A stretch of DNA of 64,000 nucleotides from JAPPHA01 sp965221575. Its GTDB lineage: Bacteria > Pseudomonadota > Alphaproteobacteria > Rhodobacterales > Rhodobacteraceae. Each line of letters begins with the position of its first letter. Positions within the stretch are counted from its first letter, which is position 1. The notes below the pieces were generated by a model. That model did no database searches, was not told where the DNA came from, and was given only the letters and a program-made list of their open reading frames with translations. The stretch spans positions 124,001 through 188,000 of the forward strand of contig CBDCSM010000007.1 in NCBI GenBank assembly GCA_965221575.1, written 5' to 3'. Shown here piece after piece: positions 26,044 through 34,996 of this stretch. A program made the position numbers and the translations under genes.

Positions 26044-26943
26044 TCAAAGCTGTACGTTGCGGTCAAGAAACTCGCGGACGGACGCGGCGCATTCTGCCGG
26101 CTTTTCAAGCTGGAGAAAGTGCGTCGCCTCGGGAATGAAATCGTAGTCCACTTTCATGACGTTGCTGAAATCGAAAGTCGGCAGGTATGAATAGGGAAGG
26201 GTCGGGTCGGCCCCGATGATCTTGACCGGACAGGAGAGCAAATCCAGGTCAACGAGTGGAAAAAAGCTTCGCGTGTAATCCATGAGCTGTGCTTCGTATT
26301 CGCGCGGGCATCGTAGCTCATACCCGTCCCCGTCCGCCGTCTGCCGAAGCGTTGTCCGCGCCATGAGTTCCCGAACGCCGGGAACCACATGCGCAAATGT
26401 CGGAATGAAGCGAAGGAAGTCCGCGAAATCTTCTCGCGACTTGAAGCGATACCCGCGCCGACGGGTCTTTTCCGCCGCTGTTTCGGCGGCCTCCAGAAGC
26501 TCGACCTGGCTCGCGCCAGGCTTGCAAAGTGGCGGGTCGAACAGGACCAGGGCCGAATAGAGATCGGTAAACGACATGAGGGGAATGATTGTCGACAGGG
26601 AATGAAAGACGCCGACGGTGGGCTTGTTTCCATAAACACGGTCGATCGTGTCGAGAATGAGGTCGTGGTCGTGAATGAGGGCTGGAACATTGTGGTCTCT
26701 CATCTCGTTGACAGAGTTCCAGCCGTGGTTTCTCAGGTCATAGACGAACAACTCGTAGTCGTCTGAAAGTAATGACCAAAATGGAAGATAGAGATCGATC
26801 GCAAGCCCGTTGCCGTGGCTCAGAACCAGCCTCGGGCCCGACGCGTTTCCGTGCTGCCGCAAGGTGGTGACGGTGTTTTCGTCGAGATGTACGTCGTACA
26901 CCGAAAGCGGCTCAGGTATCTCCCACACGATTTCCATCCTCAC
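26044..26943 (-). CDS. Alpha/beta-fold hydrolase, possible chain-release enzyme
   Basis: 299 residues (GTG 26943 or ATG 26937). The fold is recognisable from SHGNGLAIDLYLPF (oxyanion loop), the nucleophile elbow GVFHSLSTI, an acid near IIGADPT and the histidine in PEATHFLQLEKP. It ends 17 bases from the PKS stop on the opposite strand. The PKS lacks a thioesterase domain, so this enzyme could hydrolyse or transfer the finished chain; that is an inference from position. It is about 170 bases downstream of the ACP gene on the same strand, consistent with one transcript. It could equally be an esterase acting on the product. Confidence 0.8.
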   Translation of the reverse strand: MRMEIVWEIPEPLSVYDVHLDENTVTTLRQHGNASGPRLVLSHGNGLAIDLYLPFWSLLSDDYELFVYDLRNHGWNSVNEMRDHNVPALIHDHDLILDTIDRVYGNKPTVGVFHSLSTIIPLMSFTDLYSALVLFDPPLCKPGASQVELLEAAETAAEKTRRRGYRFKSREDFADFLRFIPTFAHVVPGVRELMARTTLRQTADGDGYELRCPREYEAQLMDYTRSFFPLVDLDLLSCPVKIIGADPTLPYSYLPTFDFSNVMKVDYDFIPEATHFLQLEKPAECAASVREFLDRNVQL

Positions 26944-27116
26944 GGCAGGAAAACCGGTATTACCTCGGGACTGTCGTACGAACCAGGATACGATTTCATC
27001 ACTATCGCACCTTCCGTCACGCCAGGTATTCCACCACCTTCGGATCGGAGGCCGATGGACTGGGTTCGCCCGTTGTCAGGGCGTACCTTCAATTGTTCCT
27101 GGTCTCCCGCATGTGT

Positions 27117-27347
27117 TCAGGCGTTGTTGCCATCGATATATGCCACAAGATCTCCCAGGGTTCGGAATTGCAAGCATTCCTCTGCCTTTAGGGAGAGGTC
27201 AAACACGTTATTGACTTCCCTGAAGAACGCAACCGCGTCCACCGAAGACACTCCGGAATCCGCCAACTGGCCATCGAAATCAGGCTTGTGGCCGAGATCC
27301 AAAAGCTCGTCGATAAGCTGTGTGAGACGATCCTGGGTTGACGACAT
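27117..27347 (-). CDS. Free-standing acyl carrier protein 1
   Basis: 76 residues from ATG 27347, preceded by GGAAGGAGA at good spacing. The phosphopantetheine site is the serine pair in LADSGVSSVDAVAFF, a normal ACP motif, flanked by the usual four helices. It is paralogous to the ACP at 56201-56428 (shared MSST start, LDLG, LADSGVSSVD, EEC-QF, YID). It would carry an acyl or aminoacyl group for the PKS or the tailoring enzymes. It supplies a carrier domain that the C-terminal KS-AT unit of the PKS lacks, but a physical partnership is speculative. Confidence 0.88.
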   Translation of the reverse strand: MSSTQDRLTQLIDELLDLGHKPDFDGQLADSGVSSVDAVAFFREVNNVFDLSLKAEECLQFRTLGDLVAYIDGNNA

Positions 27348-28220
27348 AGAGGTATTCTCCTTCCAAAGTGAATTGGCAAACTGTGATTGACTTCGAAAAA
27401 ACAACGGCGTTGATATGGCGCAAAGACTTGAGCATGGCAAGTCCAATGGTCTACCTCGCCGGCTATGCCCCTGGTGACGGCGTGCGCACGATGGCGGCGA
27501 CCTTCACTCAGGTGTCCACCCTCTTCGGCTGCCTGAACCTGGAGGCCTGCCTCTGGCAACAATTGCGCACCTGGCATGCTGCTCTCCTCGCCGATCGTAC
27601 CGCAACAGAATCCGCCAGAAAGGCGCCCTCCCAATTCCGGGAGGCCGTCCGGTTGACGTTCGGCTGCGGCCCCCGGCACGATGGTGGCACTGTCAGGTGA
27701 TCACGATCACAATGCACTCCGGCCATCGTGCCAACTGTATTGGCAGACAACAGCTCGATCGTTCACGGCAATTCCGAATCAACATTTCGGCCAACGCCCG
27801 ATCCGCGACACTTGCGCGTTTGAATGCCACAACTGGTAACTGAAAATCTCGCTTCATCTCCAGTTTGGTCCCCAGATCGACCAACATCGCTACTCCCCCC
27901 TCCCTTCTGCTGGAGGATCACGGTCCATACACAATTTCAAAGCTTTCTCGCGAGTACGCATAGCATCGTCCAAACGTTGAACTGCCGCGTAAATCCTCCC
28001 GGTCCACGCAGCGCCCAACTCCGTGAGCCCGTGGGATGACTGACGCCGTCTGTCACGTGACTCTCGCGGTTGCGGTGCGATGCTCAAAACGGCCTATGTG
28101 CATAGTCCGACGCAACTCGAATGCCAATGTGCAGCAACTACCGACATTTACTTCGATTGCATCATTTATTTCATTTAGATATATTGCCTCCGTGGAGTCA
28201 CACCTGCCAAGGACGCATGC
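27348..28220. other. Gene-free stretch between ACP 1 and the antitoxin gene
   Basis: No frame in this 870-bp stretch is convincing. The part 27450-27690 is GC-rich and may be decayed coding DNA of unknown origin. The part 28080-28200 is AT-rich and probably carries the promoter of the antitoxin gene, which starts at 28221. No tRNA or hairpin terminator was recognised. Confidence 0.4.
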
Positions 28221-28685
28221 ATGAACACGTCATCTCATCGGCAGTTCCCGCCCACGCCTCAGGACGCTGCGATCGCACGAATCACTCACGAGACTCTGTC
28301 TCCATACGGCGGGATGGACCGACCCTTGAAGCTGCGCGTCGGAGACAGCGAACAGGAACAACCTATCGATCTGCCGCCCGGTGCGGTCGACCTGCTCATG
28401 CATGTCTTGGAAGCCATGGCTGCGGGCCAGGGCATGACACTGATTCCGGAAAGCGCAGAGCTCACCACGGTTCAGGCGGCCGACGTTTTAAATGTCTCCC
28501 GTCCGTTCCTCATCAAGCTCCTCGACCAAAAGGCCATCCCGCATCGGAAGGTTGGCAAGCACCGCCGGATACTCATGGAAGACGTCATGGCGTACAAGAA
28601 CGCCATCGACCGCGAACGCGAGCAGGTTCTCAAACAGCTGACCCGTGAAGCTCACGCTCATGACATGGGATATGGCGCCCGGTGA
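28221..28685 (+). CDS. Excisionase-type helix-turn-helix antitoxin
   Basis: 154 residues from ATG 28221. Residues about 85-135 form an excisionase/MerR-like DNA-binding domain: LTTVQAADVLNVSRPFLIKL and IPHRKVGKHRRILMEDVMAY. This is the form of antitoxins paired with PIN-domain toxins (often 140-160 residues). The N-terminal half is less ordered and contains a DLPPGAVDLLMHVLEAM helix. The stop overlaps a GTG start of a PIN-like frame that is broken after about 20 residues, so the toxin partner is a remnant. The antitoxin could persist as an autoregulated DNA-binding protein. Confidence 0.8.
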   Translation: MNTSSHRQFPPTPQDAAIARITHETLSPYGGMDRPLKLRVGDSEQEQPIDLPPGAVDLLMHVLEAMAAGQGMTLIPESAELTTVQAADVLNVSRPFLIKLLDQKAIPHRKVGKHRRILMEDVMAYKNAIDREREQVLKQLTREAHAHDMGYGAR

Positions 28686-28819
28686 CAGGCTTCACCGCAC
28701 TTCTTGACGCCAACATTTTCTATCCTCCACCGATGCTGGATATTTTCTCCGGTTGTCAGAACGTTCATCCTTGCTGGCAACATCACCGACTTCTCAATTG
28801 TAAGGTGCCTGGAGCGTGA
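28682..28819 (+). pseudogene. Remnant of a PIN-domain toxin
   Basis: The frame starts with GTG 28682, overlapping the antitoxin stop, and reads MTGFTALLDANIFYPPPM. This is the N-terminal strand of PIN-domain ribonuclease toxins, with the first metal-binding aspartate in LLDAN. After about residue 18 the similarity ends and the frame stops at 28819, 45 codons in all. The usual toxin is about 180 residues, so the toxic enzyme is absent. Confidence 0.7.
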
Positions 28820-28977
28820 TTGCTGGGCGTTTTCGATCTCCTGCCATTGAAGGCCGGAGTTGAATTGTCTGGTGGGGAAGTAGATTATGCCCAACACGCA
28901 AAGTAGCCCCGAAACGTGCATCGCATGCGTTTGCAGTTTTCGGACTCGTCCAATCGTTTTCGCAGAGGAGTTTCGAA

Positions 28978-29772
28978 ATGACAGGTGACCAATGGCGTAC
29001 GCTGACGCCACCCCAACCCATTCCGGACCCTGACTCGACCGGAAAAGTGAGCGTGAATGGAGCCAGCATTCACTACGCAAGGTATGGAGCCGACAACTCC
29101 AGAGCGGTTCTGCTGTTGCACGGCGGATTAGGGGCAGCCGAAGATTTCGGCGGACAGATTTCTGCCATTGCCGAGAAATACCTGGCGATCGCGATCGATA
29201 CCCGTGGCCACGGGCGTTCGACCGACGACGACCAGCCATATGGTTACGAATTGCTTGCGAGCGACGTGACGGGCGTGATGGACGCCCTCGGCATAGACAA
29301 GGCCGCGATCATTGGCTGGAGTGACGGAGGGAACATCGGTCTCCACCTGGCTGTCAACGATCCGGACCGGTTGACCAGGGTGTTCGCGCTCGGGGCAAAC
29401 TACAACACGTCCGCCATTCGGCCATCCGCTTTTTCCGATGCATTGGTCGGTGCCTACGTCGGCCACGCGGCTGCCCAGTACGCGCAGACTTCACCGACAC
29501 CGGATGCCTGGGAAGGGTTTTCCGGAAAGGTGTTCGCGATGTGGGGCAGCGAGCCCGTGTTTACCGAAGAACAATTGGCTGGAATCACCATTCCCTTCCT
29601 GGTCGCTGCCGGGGTTTACGAAGAGGCTATCGAAGAAGCACATACCAGGCGAATGTCTGAACTCATTCCCGGTGCAAAACTGCTTCTGATCGAAAACGCC
29701 AGCCACTTCGCGCATTGGCAGCAAGTTGAGGAAGTCAACAAGGCCATTCTGGAGTTTCTCGCAGGCGAATGA
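28978..29772 (+). CDS. Alpha/beta-fold hydrolase
   Basis: 264 residues. ATG 28978 follows AGAGGAG at seven bases. Landmarks are LLLHGGLGAAEDF (oxyanion hole), DTRGHGRST, the nucleophile elbow IIGWSDGGNIGL and the catalytic histidine in IENASHFAHWQ. It belongs to the large family containing proline iminopeptidase-like and epoxide hydrolase-like enzymes; the substrate cannot be read from sequence. It stands alone between the antitoxin and the second IS21 copy. It may or may not belong to the biosynthetic locus. Confidence 0.85.
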   Translation: MTGDQWRTLTPPQPIPDPDSTGKVSVNGASIHYARYGADNSRAVLLLHGGLGAAEDFGGQISAIAEKYLAIAIDTRGHGRSTDDDQPYGYELLASDVTGVMDALGIDKAAIIGWSDGGNIGLHLAVNDPDRLTRVFALGANYNTSAIRPSAFSDALVGAYVGHAAAQYAQTSPTPDAWEGFSGKVFAMWGSEPVFTEEQLAGITIPFLVAAGVYEEAIEEAHTRRMSELIPGAKLLLIENASHFAHWQQVEEVNKAILEFLAGE

Positions 29773-29837
29773 GCTTGGCGCCTTCACCCCCGATGCGCCA
29801 CGTGGATTGTTAAGCCACTGACCTGTCCGGCAAACGG

Positions 29838-30006
29838 AAACCGGCATCCTGATTTCCATCAAACGGTGACTGCAAAATTTCACGAAAGTAGCCACCCAAT
29901 TTCACTGAAAGTAGCCACCGAATTTCACTCAAGGTAGCCGCCTGATTTCACCATGGTAGCCACCCCTCGGGGTGACTGGCTTTGGTTTGAATCAGGATGC
30001 CGGTTT
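29838..30006. repeat. 17-bp inverted repeat across the left tip of IS21 copy 2
   Basis: AAACCGGCATCCTGATT at 29838-29854, outside the element, is exactly inverted at 29990-30006 inside it. The outside copy may be a relic of a related IS21 leader region. It is not part of the element ends. Confidence 0.5.
29871..29966. repeat. Left-end multiple terminal repeats of IS21 copy 2
   Basis: Four tandem units of about 23 bp carrying AATTTCACT and GTAGCCRCC, matching 10894-10989 in inverse orientation. They are likely IstA binding sites. Confidence 0.8.
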
Positions 30007-30063
30007 ACACCTCGGATTTTGCGATCAGTCCGAGGAGTAAGGAATGCACAGAAGAGGCTGCCC

Positions 30064-30795
30064 ATGAGGAAAGTCAGGAAGATACTGGAATTTCACTTTG
30101 ACGAGGGCCGCAGCGCCCGGGCGATCGCGACCCACTGCGGTCTCGCCCGACGCTCGGTGGGACAGACCCTGGAGCGGTTTGCGGCTTCGGGCTTGAGTTG
30201 GCCGGAAGCGGCCGACATGGACGATGAGGTGCTGGAGGCGGCGCTCTATCCGGTGCGGCAGGTTCGGCCTGCGGACGAAGATGTGGATTGGGCAACGGTT
30301 GAGAGCGACCTTTCGGACCGCGGCGTGACGTTGAAATTGCTGTGGGAGGAATGGCGCGAGACCCATCCCGACGGCATGAGCTATGTGACCTGGACGCGCC
30401 GGTTCCGCGACTGGCGGCCGTGCGTGGATGTGACGATGCGCCAGAACCGCCGTCCCGGCGAACGGCTGTTCGTTGATTACGCCGGCACGACCATCCCGCT
30501 GTTCCTCGACGGGGTTGAGCATGCCGCGCAGGTGTTCGTCGCCTCGATGGGGGTCTCGGGTCGGGTCTACGCCGAAGCGACCCTCAGCCAGAAGATCGAT
30601 GACTGGTGCAACTCTCACGTGCGCTGTTTCGAAGACATGGGCTGGGCGCCGCAGGTTGCGGTGCCCGACAACGTCAAGGCAGCAGTGAAGACCCCGTCAC
30701 GCTACGAACCGGTCCTGAACGAGACCTACGCCGATCTGCTTGAGCATTACGGCGTCGAGGGCTTGCCGGCGCGTGTCAAGAAGCCGCGCGACAAG
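30064..30795 (+). pseudogene. istA: istA, N-terminal part (copy 2)
   Basis: About 244 residues, with the same helix-turn-helix and the aspartates of FVDYAGTT and VPDNVKAAV as copy 1. Compared with copy 1, one G is missing right after the normal start (AATGGCACAG there, AATGCACAG here, near 30043). The usual ATG is therefore out of frame, and translation would have to begin at ATG 30064 (MRKVRK). The frame reaches KKPRDK at 30795 and is then broken by the recombinase cassette. Confidence 0.88.
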
Positions 30796-30804
30796 TCTCT
30801 TGTT

Positions 30805-32937
30805 TCATGATGCACCTTGTTGCGCTTTTGGGATTTCCACTGTCGATTGCGGGATCATGCCGTCGTCTCCCGGCTCCCCGCAAGCCGATTCGTCGTGGCC
30901 GTTGGCCCTGTACATGCAATATGTCCGCCCATCCGTGCGAATGACCGCTCGCTCCACGCGCGGGTCGTCCGCGGTCCTGCCCATTTTCCGGACGCTTCCC
31001 TCGTTGAGGCCGAGCCGATCAGCCATTTCCCCGGCGTCCGCGAAGCCCTGGTCACGAAGCCGTTTCCTTTCCCGCTCGCGATAGCTGGGCAATCCATATG
31101 TCTGTCGTGTGCTGCGGACGCGCTTGGCGGTGTAGCACTCACCTTTCCAGTTTCTGTACCCCATCCGGTTGAGCTCTTCCGCGGTTCGCTCATCGGTGTG
31201 CATCCCCAACAGGCGGTCGAGTTCGGCGATGGTTTCGGGAGGGGTCTTGCGGATCAGTGCGATCGGCCTCGGCAGCTGCGTTTCGAGTGTCAGGCACTTG
31301 CCGCCCCGCATGCGCAGACCGATGGTGACCTCGTAGCCGTCCCGGGTCAGCGTCGCATCTTCGATCAGAAGCCCGAGCAACCGTTTGCGGTCGGTGTTGC
31401 CGGTCTCGGGAGCATGCCAGACCTGCTCGAAGTCCCGGGTCAGTTCCCTGACGCGCTCCACCTGGCGCTCGGAGAGTTCGATATCGCGGGCCGCGGCGCG
31501 CGTTTCGCGCTCCTGACAGGCCTCCTCCAGAACACGCAGCCGATCGTTCCATTCGGCTTCGAGCGCAGCCGCGACGAGCCGGTTGGCGGGATCGACCTCG
31601 AAGAACCTGCGGCGCGCCATGTCGGCTTCGTAGCGCATGGCCTCGATGCGCCGGGAGCGCTGGGCATCGGCGCTGGCGAACTCCGCACGGACCTGTTCCT
31701 GGACCGCAAGTGCCAGGTCGATGTTCTTTCGGTTCATCACCTCAATCACGAAGCGGGATACCTCGATGTCGACCAGATCGCCGCGCATGCTCTGGCAGGT
31801 CTTTCGACCGTAGCGGACGAGGTCTTCCTTGCAGACGTAGTAATACGGGGCTCGGGTGTCGCCGTTCGCCCTGGCGGCGCGGCTGTAGTTCACGAACATG
31901 CGCCGCCCACAGTGGCCGCAGAGTATCCGCGACTGCAAGAGCGCCGCCCCTTCGCGCGGTGCCGCAGTGCGCGAGCCCGACCGCAGGAACGATGCGGCAT
32001 TGCTCGCCAGGGTGGCCTGATTGCGGAGGAATTCGTCCCAGTCGATGAATCCCGCATGAGCACCGGGAATGCAGACCTCCCACTCGTCCATCGGCACGGT
32101 CCGGTACGTCGTGGTCCCGTCACCCTGTCGCCGGGAACGGTGTCGACCGTAGACGAACGCACCGGCGTAGCGGGGATTTTTGAGAATGCGGCCAACTTGC
32201 GCAAAGCTCGGGAGGGCCCAGCGCAGCTCACCGCGGGTCGGACCGCTCAGCGGACGTGACGGCAGCGTCATGTTCTCCCGGTGCATCCACTTCACCACCG
32301 CCATCGCCGAACCCCTGCGGCGAAAGCCGTCGAACACGAGGCGGATGGCATCGACGATCGACCGGTCGGGATTGAACACAACCTCGTCCCTGTCGTTGTA
32401 GGCCAGGCCGATCGGCAAAATCATTTTCAGGGCGCCCCGTGCAGCCGCGTTGCGCTGGCCACCGATCAGCCGTGCCATGATCCCCTGAAGCTCGAACTCG
32501 CTCAGGGTCCCCTTCACGCCGAGCAATAGCTTGTCGTTCACGTCGTTGGGATCGAAGATGCCGGTCTCGTCGAGGATCAGCGTATTGGTGATGCCGGCGA
32601 TACGCAACAACTGGTGCCAGTCGGCATTGTCGCGGGCCAGCCTCGAGACTTCCAGGCCGAGAACGATACCCACATCGCCGGCTGCGACGCTCCCCATGAG
32701 GTCGCGAAAGCCGTCACGGTTTTCGCTGTGGGCGCCCGACTTGCCCTGGTCGTCATCGATCACCCGGATACGCTCCGCAGGCCAGCCCAGCGCCATCGCC
32801 CTTTGGCTCAGCCCGTACTGGCGCAGCGTGCTTTCGGTGTTTTGCATGACCTGTCGAGGCGAGGACTGACGCACGTAGAGGCATGCCTCACGTTCCAGAT
32901 GATGCGGTGCGATCTTGCGCGTCTGTGCTTCAGACAT
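30805..32937 (-). CDS. Large serine recombinase of cassette 1 (copy 2)
   Basis: 710 residues, with the same sequence as the protein at 7922-10054 as far as I can see: resolvase domain (YVRQSSPRQV, EVSRLARD), recombinase domain, zinc ribbon starting CGHCGRRM, and C-terminal DNA-binding tail. Two intact copies in one locus mean the enzyme can act on either cassette. It starts at ATG 32937 and overlaps the upstream small gene by eight bases. Confidence 0.93.
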   Translation of the reverse strand: MSEAQTRKIAPHHLEREACLYVRQSSPRQVMQNTESTLRQYGLSQRAMALGWPAERIRVIDDDQGKSGAHSENRDGFRDLMGSVAAGDVGIVLGLEVSRLARDNADWHQLLRIAGITNTLILDETGIFDPNDVNDKLLLGVKGTLSEFELQGIMARLIGGQRNAAARGALKMILPIGLAYNDRDEVVFNPDRSIVDAIRLVFDGFRRRGSAMAVVKWMHRENMTLPSRPLSGPTRGELRWALPSFAQVGRILKNPRYAGAFVYGRHRSRRQGDGTTTYRTVPMDEWEVCIPGAHAGFIDWDEFLRNQATLASNAASFLRSGSRTAAPREGAALLQSRILCGHCGRRMFVNYSRAARANGDTRAPYYYVCKEDLVRYGRKTCQSMRGDLVDIEVSRFVIEVMNRKNIDLALAVQEQVRAEFASADAQRSRRIEAMRYEADMARRRFFEVDPANRLVAAALEAEWNDRLRVLEEACQERETRAAARDIELSERQVERVRELTRDFEQVWHAPETGNTDRKRLLGLLIEDATLTRDGYEVTIGLRMRGGKCLTLETQLPRPIALIRKTPPETIAELDRLLGMHTDERTAEELNRMGYRNWKGECYTAKRVRSTRQTYGLPSYRERERKRLRDQGFADAGEMADRLGLNEGSVRKMGRTADDPRVERAVIRTDGRTYCMYRANGHDESACGEPGDDGMIPQSTVEIPKAQQGAS

Positions 32938-33235
32938 GACGATTCTCCCCGTATTCCCGTGTCGTGCCGCCGTTTGCGGGAGGTGTCGGAACACGCAGCA
33001 GGTGCCGGACCTGGCTGGCGGCCTCGGTGATCGCGGCCTTGGCGACGGGCAGGTCCACGTTGGCGGACGACGGCAGCGGCGGCCGAGGGCCGGTGCGGTT
33101 GCATGCGGCCCCGGCCATGACCAGGGCACGGCGCAGGCCGTGGTAGCGCAGCGCGGCGATCGCGTTGCTGTCGCCGCCCGACAGCCAGAGCTGGCGCCAG
33201 CCCTCGTAAACCTGCGGCGCGTCGGCGCGCATCAT
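32930..33235 (-). CDS. Small accessory protein of cassette 1 (copy 2)
   Basis: 101 residues, identical in sequence to the product of 7624-7929. No recognised domain. It overlaps the helix-turn-helix gene upstream and the recombinase gene downstream, and may also be fused to the former by slippage on the A9 run at 33253-33261. Confidence 0.6.
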   Translation of the reverse strand: MMRADAPQVYEGWRQLWLSGGDSNAIAALRYHGLRRALVMAGAACNRTGPRPPLPSSANVDLPVAKAAITEAASQVRHLLRVPTPPANGGTTREYGENRHV

Positions 33236-33702
33236 GGCCCGGGCTCCTGCGATTTTTTTTTATCCCGCCCGAGCGCCTTCTCGAGACCGCGCGGATGGAT
33301 CCTGACGCCGAACTCGGCCTCGATCATCCGCACCAGCCGCCGCGCACCCACCCGTCCATGCCGCTCCCTGTGGTCTTCGACGAAGCGGAGCATCTCCGCG
33401 GTGATCTTGTGTGGTCCGCGCGGCCCCCGTTTCGCCGGGATCAGCTCCTGCAGCCCGCCACGCTCGAACGACTTGACCATGCGGAAGCAGGTCGGGCGGG
33501 AGACCCCGAAGCGTTCCGCGGCCTGCGCGAGCGTGGCGCCTCCCTTCCGGACCAGCCGGACCATCTCGTAGCGAACCTGGAGCAGGTCGCGGGAATCGAA
33601 GAAGTCGCCCGCGGCGAACGCCGGATCGCCGACCTTTTCCGGCGTCCGGTTGAGGGTGCCGGCCTCCCTGAGCCGGTCCTGCTTTTTGCGCTGGTCTTCC
33701 AT
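33232..33702 (-). CDS. Helix-turn-helix protein of cassette 1 (copy 2)
   Basis: 156 residues, the same as the product of 7157-7627, with the helix-turn-helix GATLAQAAERFGVSRPTCFR. Start ATG at 33702. It is likely a DNA-binding accessory factor of the cassette. The A9 run lies near its 3' end. Confidence 0.7.
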   Translation of the reverse strand: MEDQRKKQDRLREAGTLNRTPEKVGDPAFAAGDFFDSRDLLQVRYEMVRLVRKGGATLAQAAERFGVSRPTCFRMVKSFERGGLQELIPAKRGPRGPHKITAEMLRFVEDHRERHGRVGARRLVRMIEAEFGVRIHPRGLEKALGRDKKKSQEPGP

Positions 33703-33884
33703 GCGGTCGCGTTCTTCCGATATATGTTCACTAAATAATACGCTACCTGCTCCACCGCTGTCAAGGCATGATCGCGGCATTTGCGCAGAAAAGCCTTTAA
33801 ATACGGGATAAAATTGTCCTCCGTGCCCCGGAATGCCGGGAAGGGGAAGCCGAAAGCGCCCGAATTTATGATCAAACAGCGCCA

Positions 33885-34223
33885 TCATTTCTGATTACGG
33901 TCCCCGACCGCGGCCAGAAGGCAATCCACAAGTTCGCGAAGCGCCACCAGATCGTCCGAACGCAGCAGGCTGCGGCCCGAGGACACGCGTTCGAAATCAT
34001 CCACGTGACGAAGAGACGTCCAGGAAACAGGAACGCTGACAAAGACCGGACCCGCCGGACCCTCCACACGGTGCCGAACCAGCGGAACATTGAGCACCGT
34101 CACGCGGTCGTGGATCCGCAGTGCACGCCCCCGCAGCGGATGGAACCGGTGCGTTATGCGAACGTCCCGAAACTCGTTCGCAACCGCGGAACCAACCGCA
34201 TTTGGAAACAACTGACAAGGCAC
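33885..34223 (-). CDS. DUF5372-like small protein of cassette 1 (copy 2)
   Basis: Same frame as 6636-6974, with ITHRFHPLRGRALRIHD and SVPVSWTSL. The candidate start codon lies at the integration core (34214-34219), so the N-terminus is uncertain. Function unknown. Confidence 0.5.
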   Translation of the reverse strand: MPCQLFPNAVGSAVANEFRDVRITHRFHPLRGRALRIHDRVTVLNVPLVRHRVEGPAGPVFVSVPVSWTSLRHVDDFERVSSGRSLLRSDDLVALRELVDCLLAAVGDRNQK

Positions 34224-34996
34224 TGGTCGAAAATGGAGTCCTTTTGGCCGGGCGCCGGGTCCTGGCGCCGTTGCGCAAACATGTTTTCCATGACCTGGCA
34301 TCGCTGAACCGGGCAATTGCAGCCCAGGTGCGAAAGGTCAACCGGAAACCCTACGCCGACGGCACGGGCGAGACCCGCTTCAACCGGTTCGAAAGCGTCG
34401 ATGTCCCACACATGAAGCCGCTGCCGGACCAGCGCTGGCAGCGGACGGTGTGGCGCGAGAACACTGTCCATCGCGACTACCATATTGCCATCGACCGCCA
34501 TTTCTATTCCGTGCCCCACACGTATATCAGCAAGAAGGTCGATGTCCGCCTGCGCGGCCGGATGATCGACGTGTTCTACCGCGGCAAACAGATCGCAAGC
34601 CATCTGCGCAGCGATGCCAGGGGGCGTGCCACCACGCTCAAGGAGCATCAGCCCGAGGCGCACCAGCGCGCCGATGTCGAGAACACCCGCACACAACTCG
34701 AACATCGTGCACGCGACATCGGTCCCCACGTTTACGCCTTTGTCACCACGATCCTGGAACGCAATCACAATCCGGAATTCGGCTTCCGCTCCTGCTACGG
34801 CGTGCTCCGCCTGGCGAAGACCCATGGGCCGGATCGCCTCGATAACGCCTGCCGTTACGCGCTGGATCTCGGCACCAGGACCTGGCGCGGCCTCGACAAC
34901 ATCCTGCGGACCGGAACCGATCTCGTCGACGAGCCGGAACCCGAGACTGCACCCATCAACCATTCGAATATCAGAGGACCGGAGTATTACAGATGA
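34214..34996 (+). pseudogene. istA: istA, C-terminal part (copy 2)
   Basis: About 260 residues beginning DKALVENGVLLAGRRVLAP, with the catalytic glutamate, and ending GPEYYR at the ATGA overlap with istB. It differs from copy 1 at several places, including a cluster of five substitutions in nine bases near 34523-34531 (PHTYISKK here, PHNYSRKK in copy 1). It is separated from its N-terminal part by the recombinase cassette. Confidence 0.9.

Larger units (their letters stand above)
30790..34219 (-). mobile_element. Serine-recombinase cassette 1 inside istA (copy 2)
   Basis: Flanked by GACAAG at 30790-30795 and 34214-34219. The 3418-bp unique segment has the same length as in copy 1. Every reading frame I compared is unchanged between the two cassettes, whereas the surrounding IS21 arms show many substitutions. 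Excision would restore KKPRDKALVENGV. Confidence 0.88.

Noticed and set aside
27368..27700. Small plus-strand frame of 110 codons downstream of ACP 1
   Set aside because: No domain, no ribosome-binding sequence, and overlapping open frames on the other strand of equal quality.
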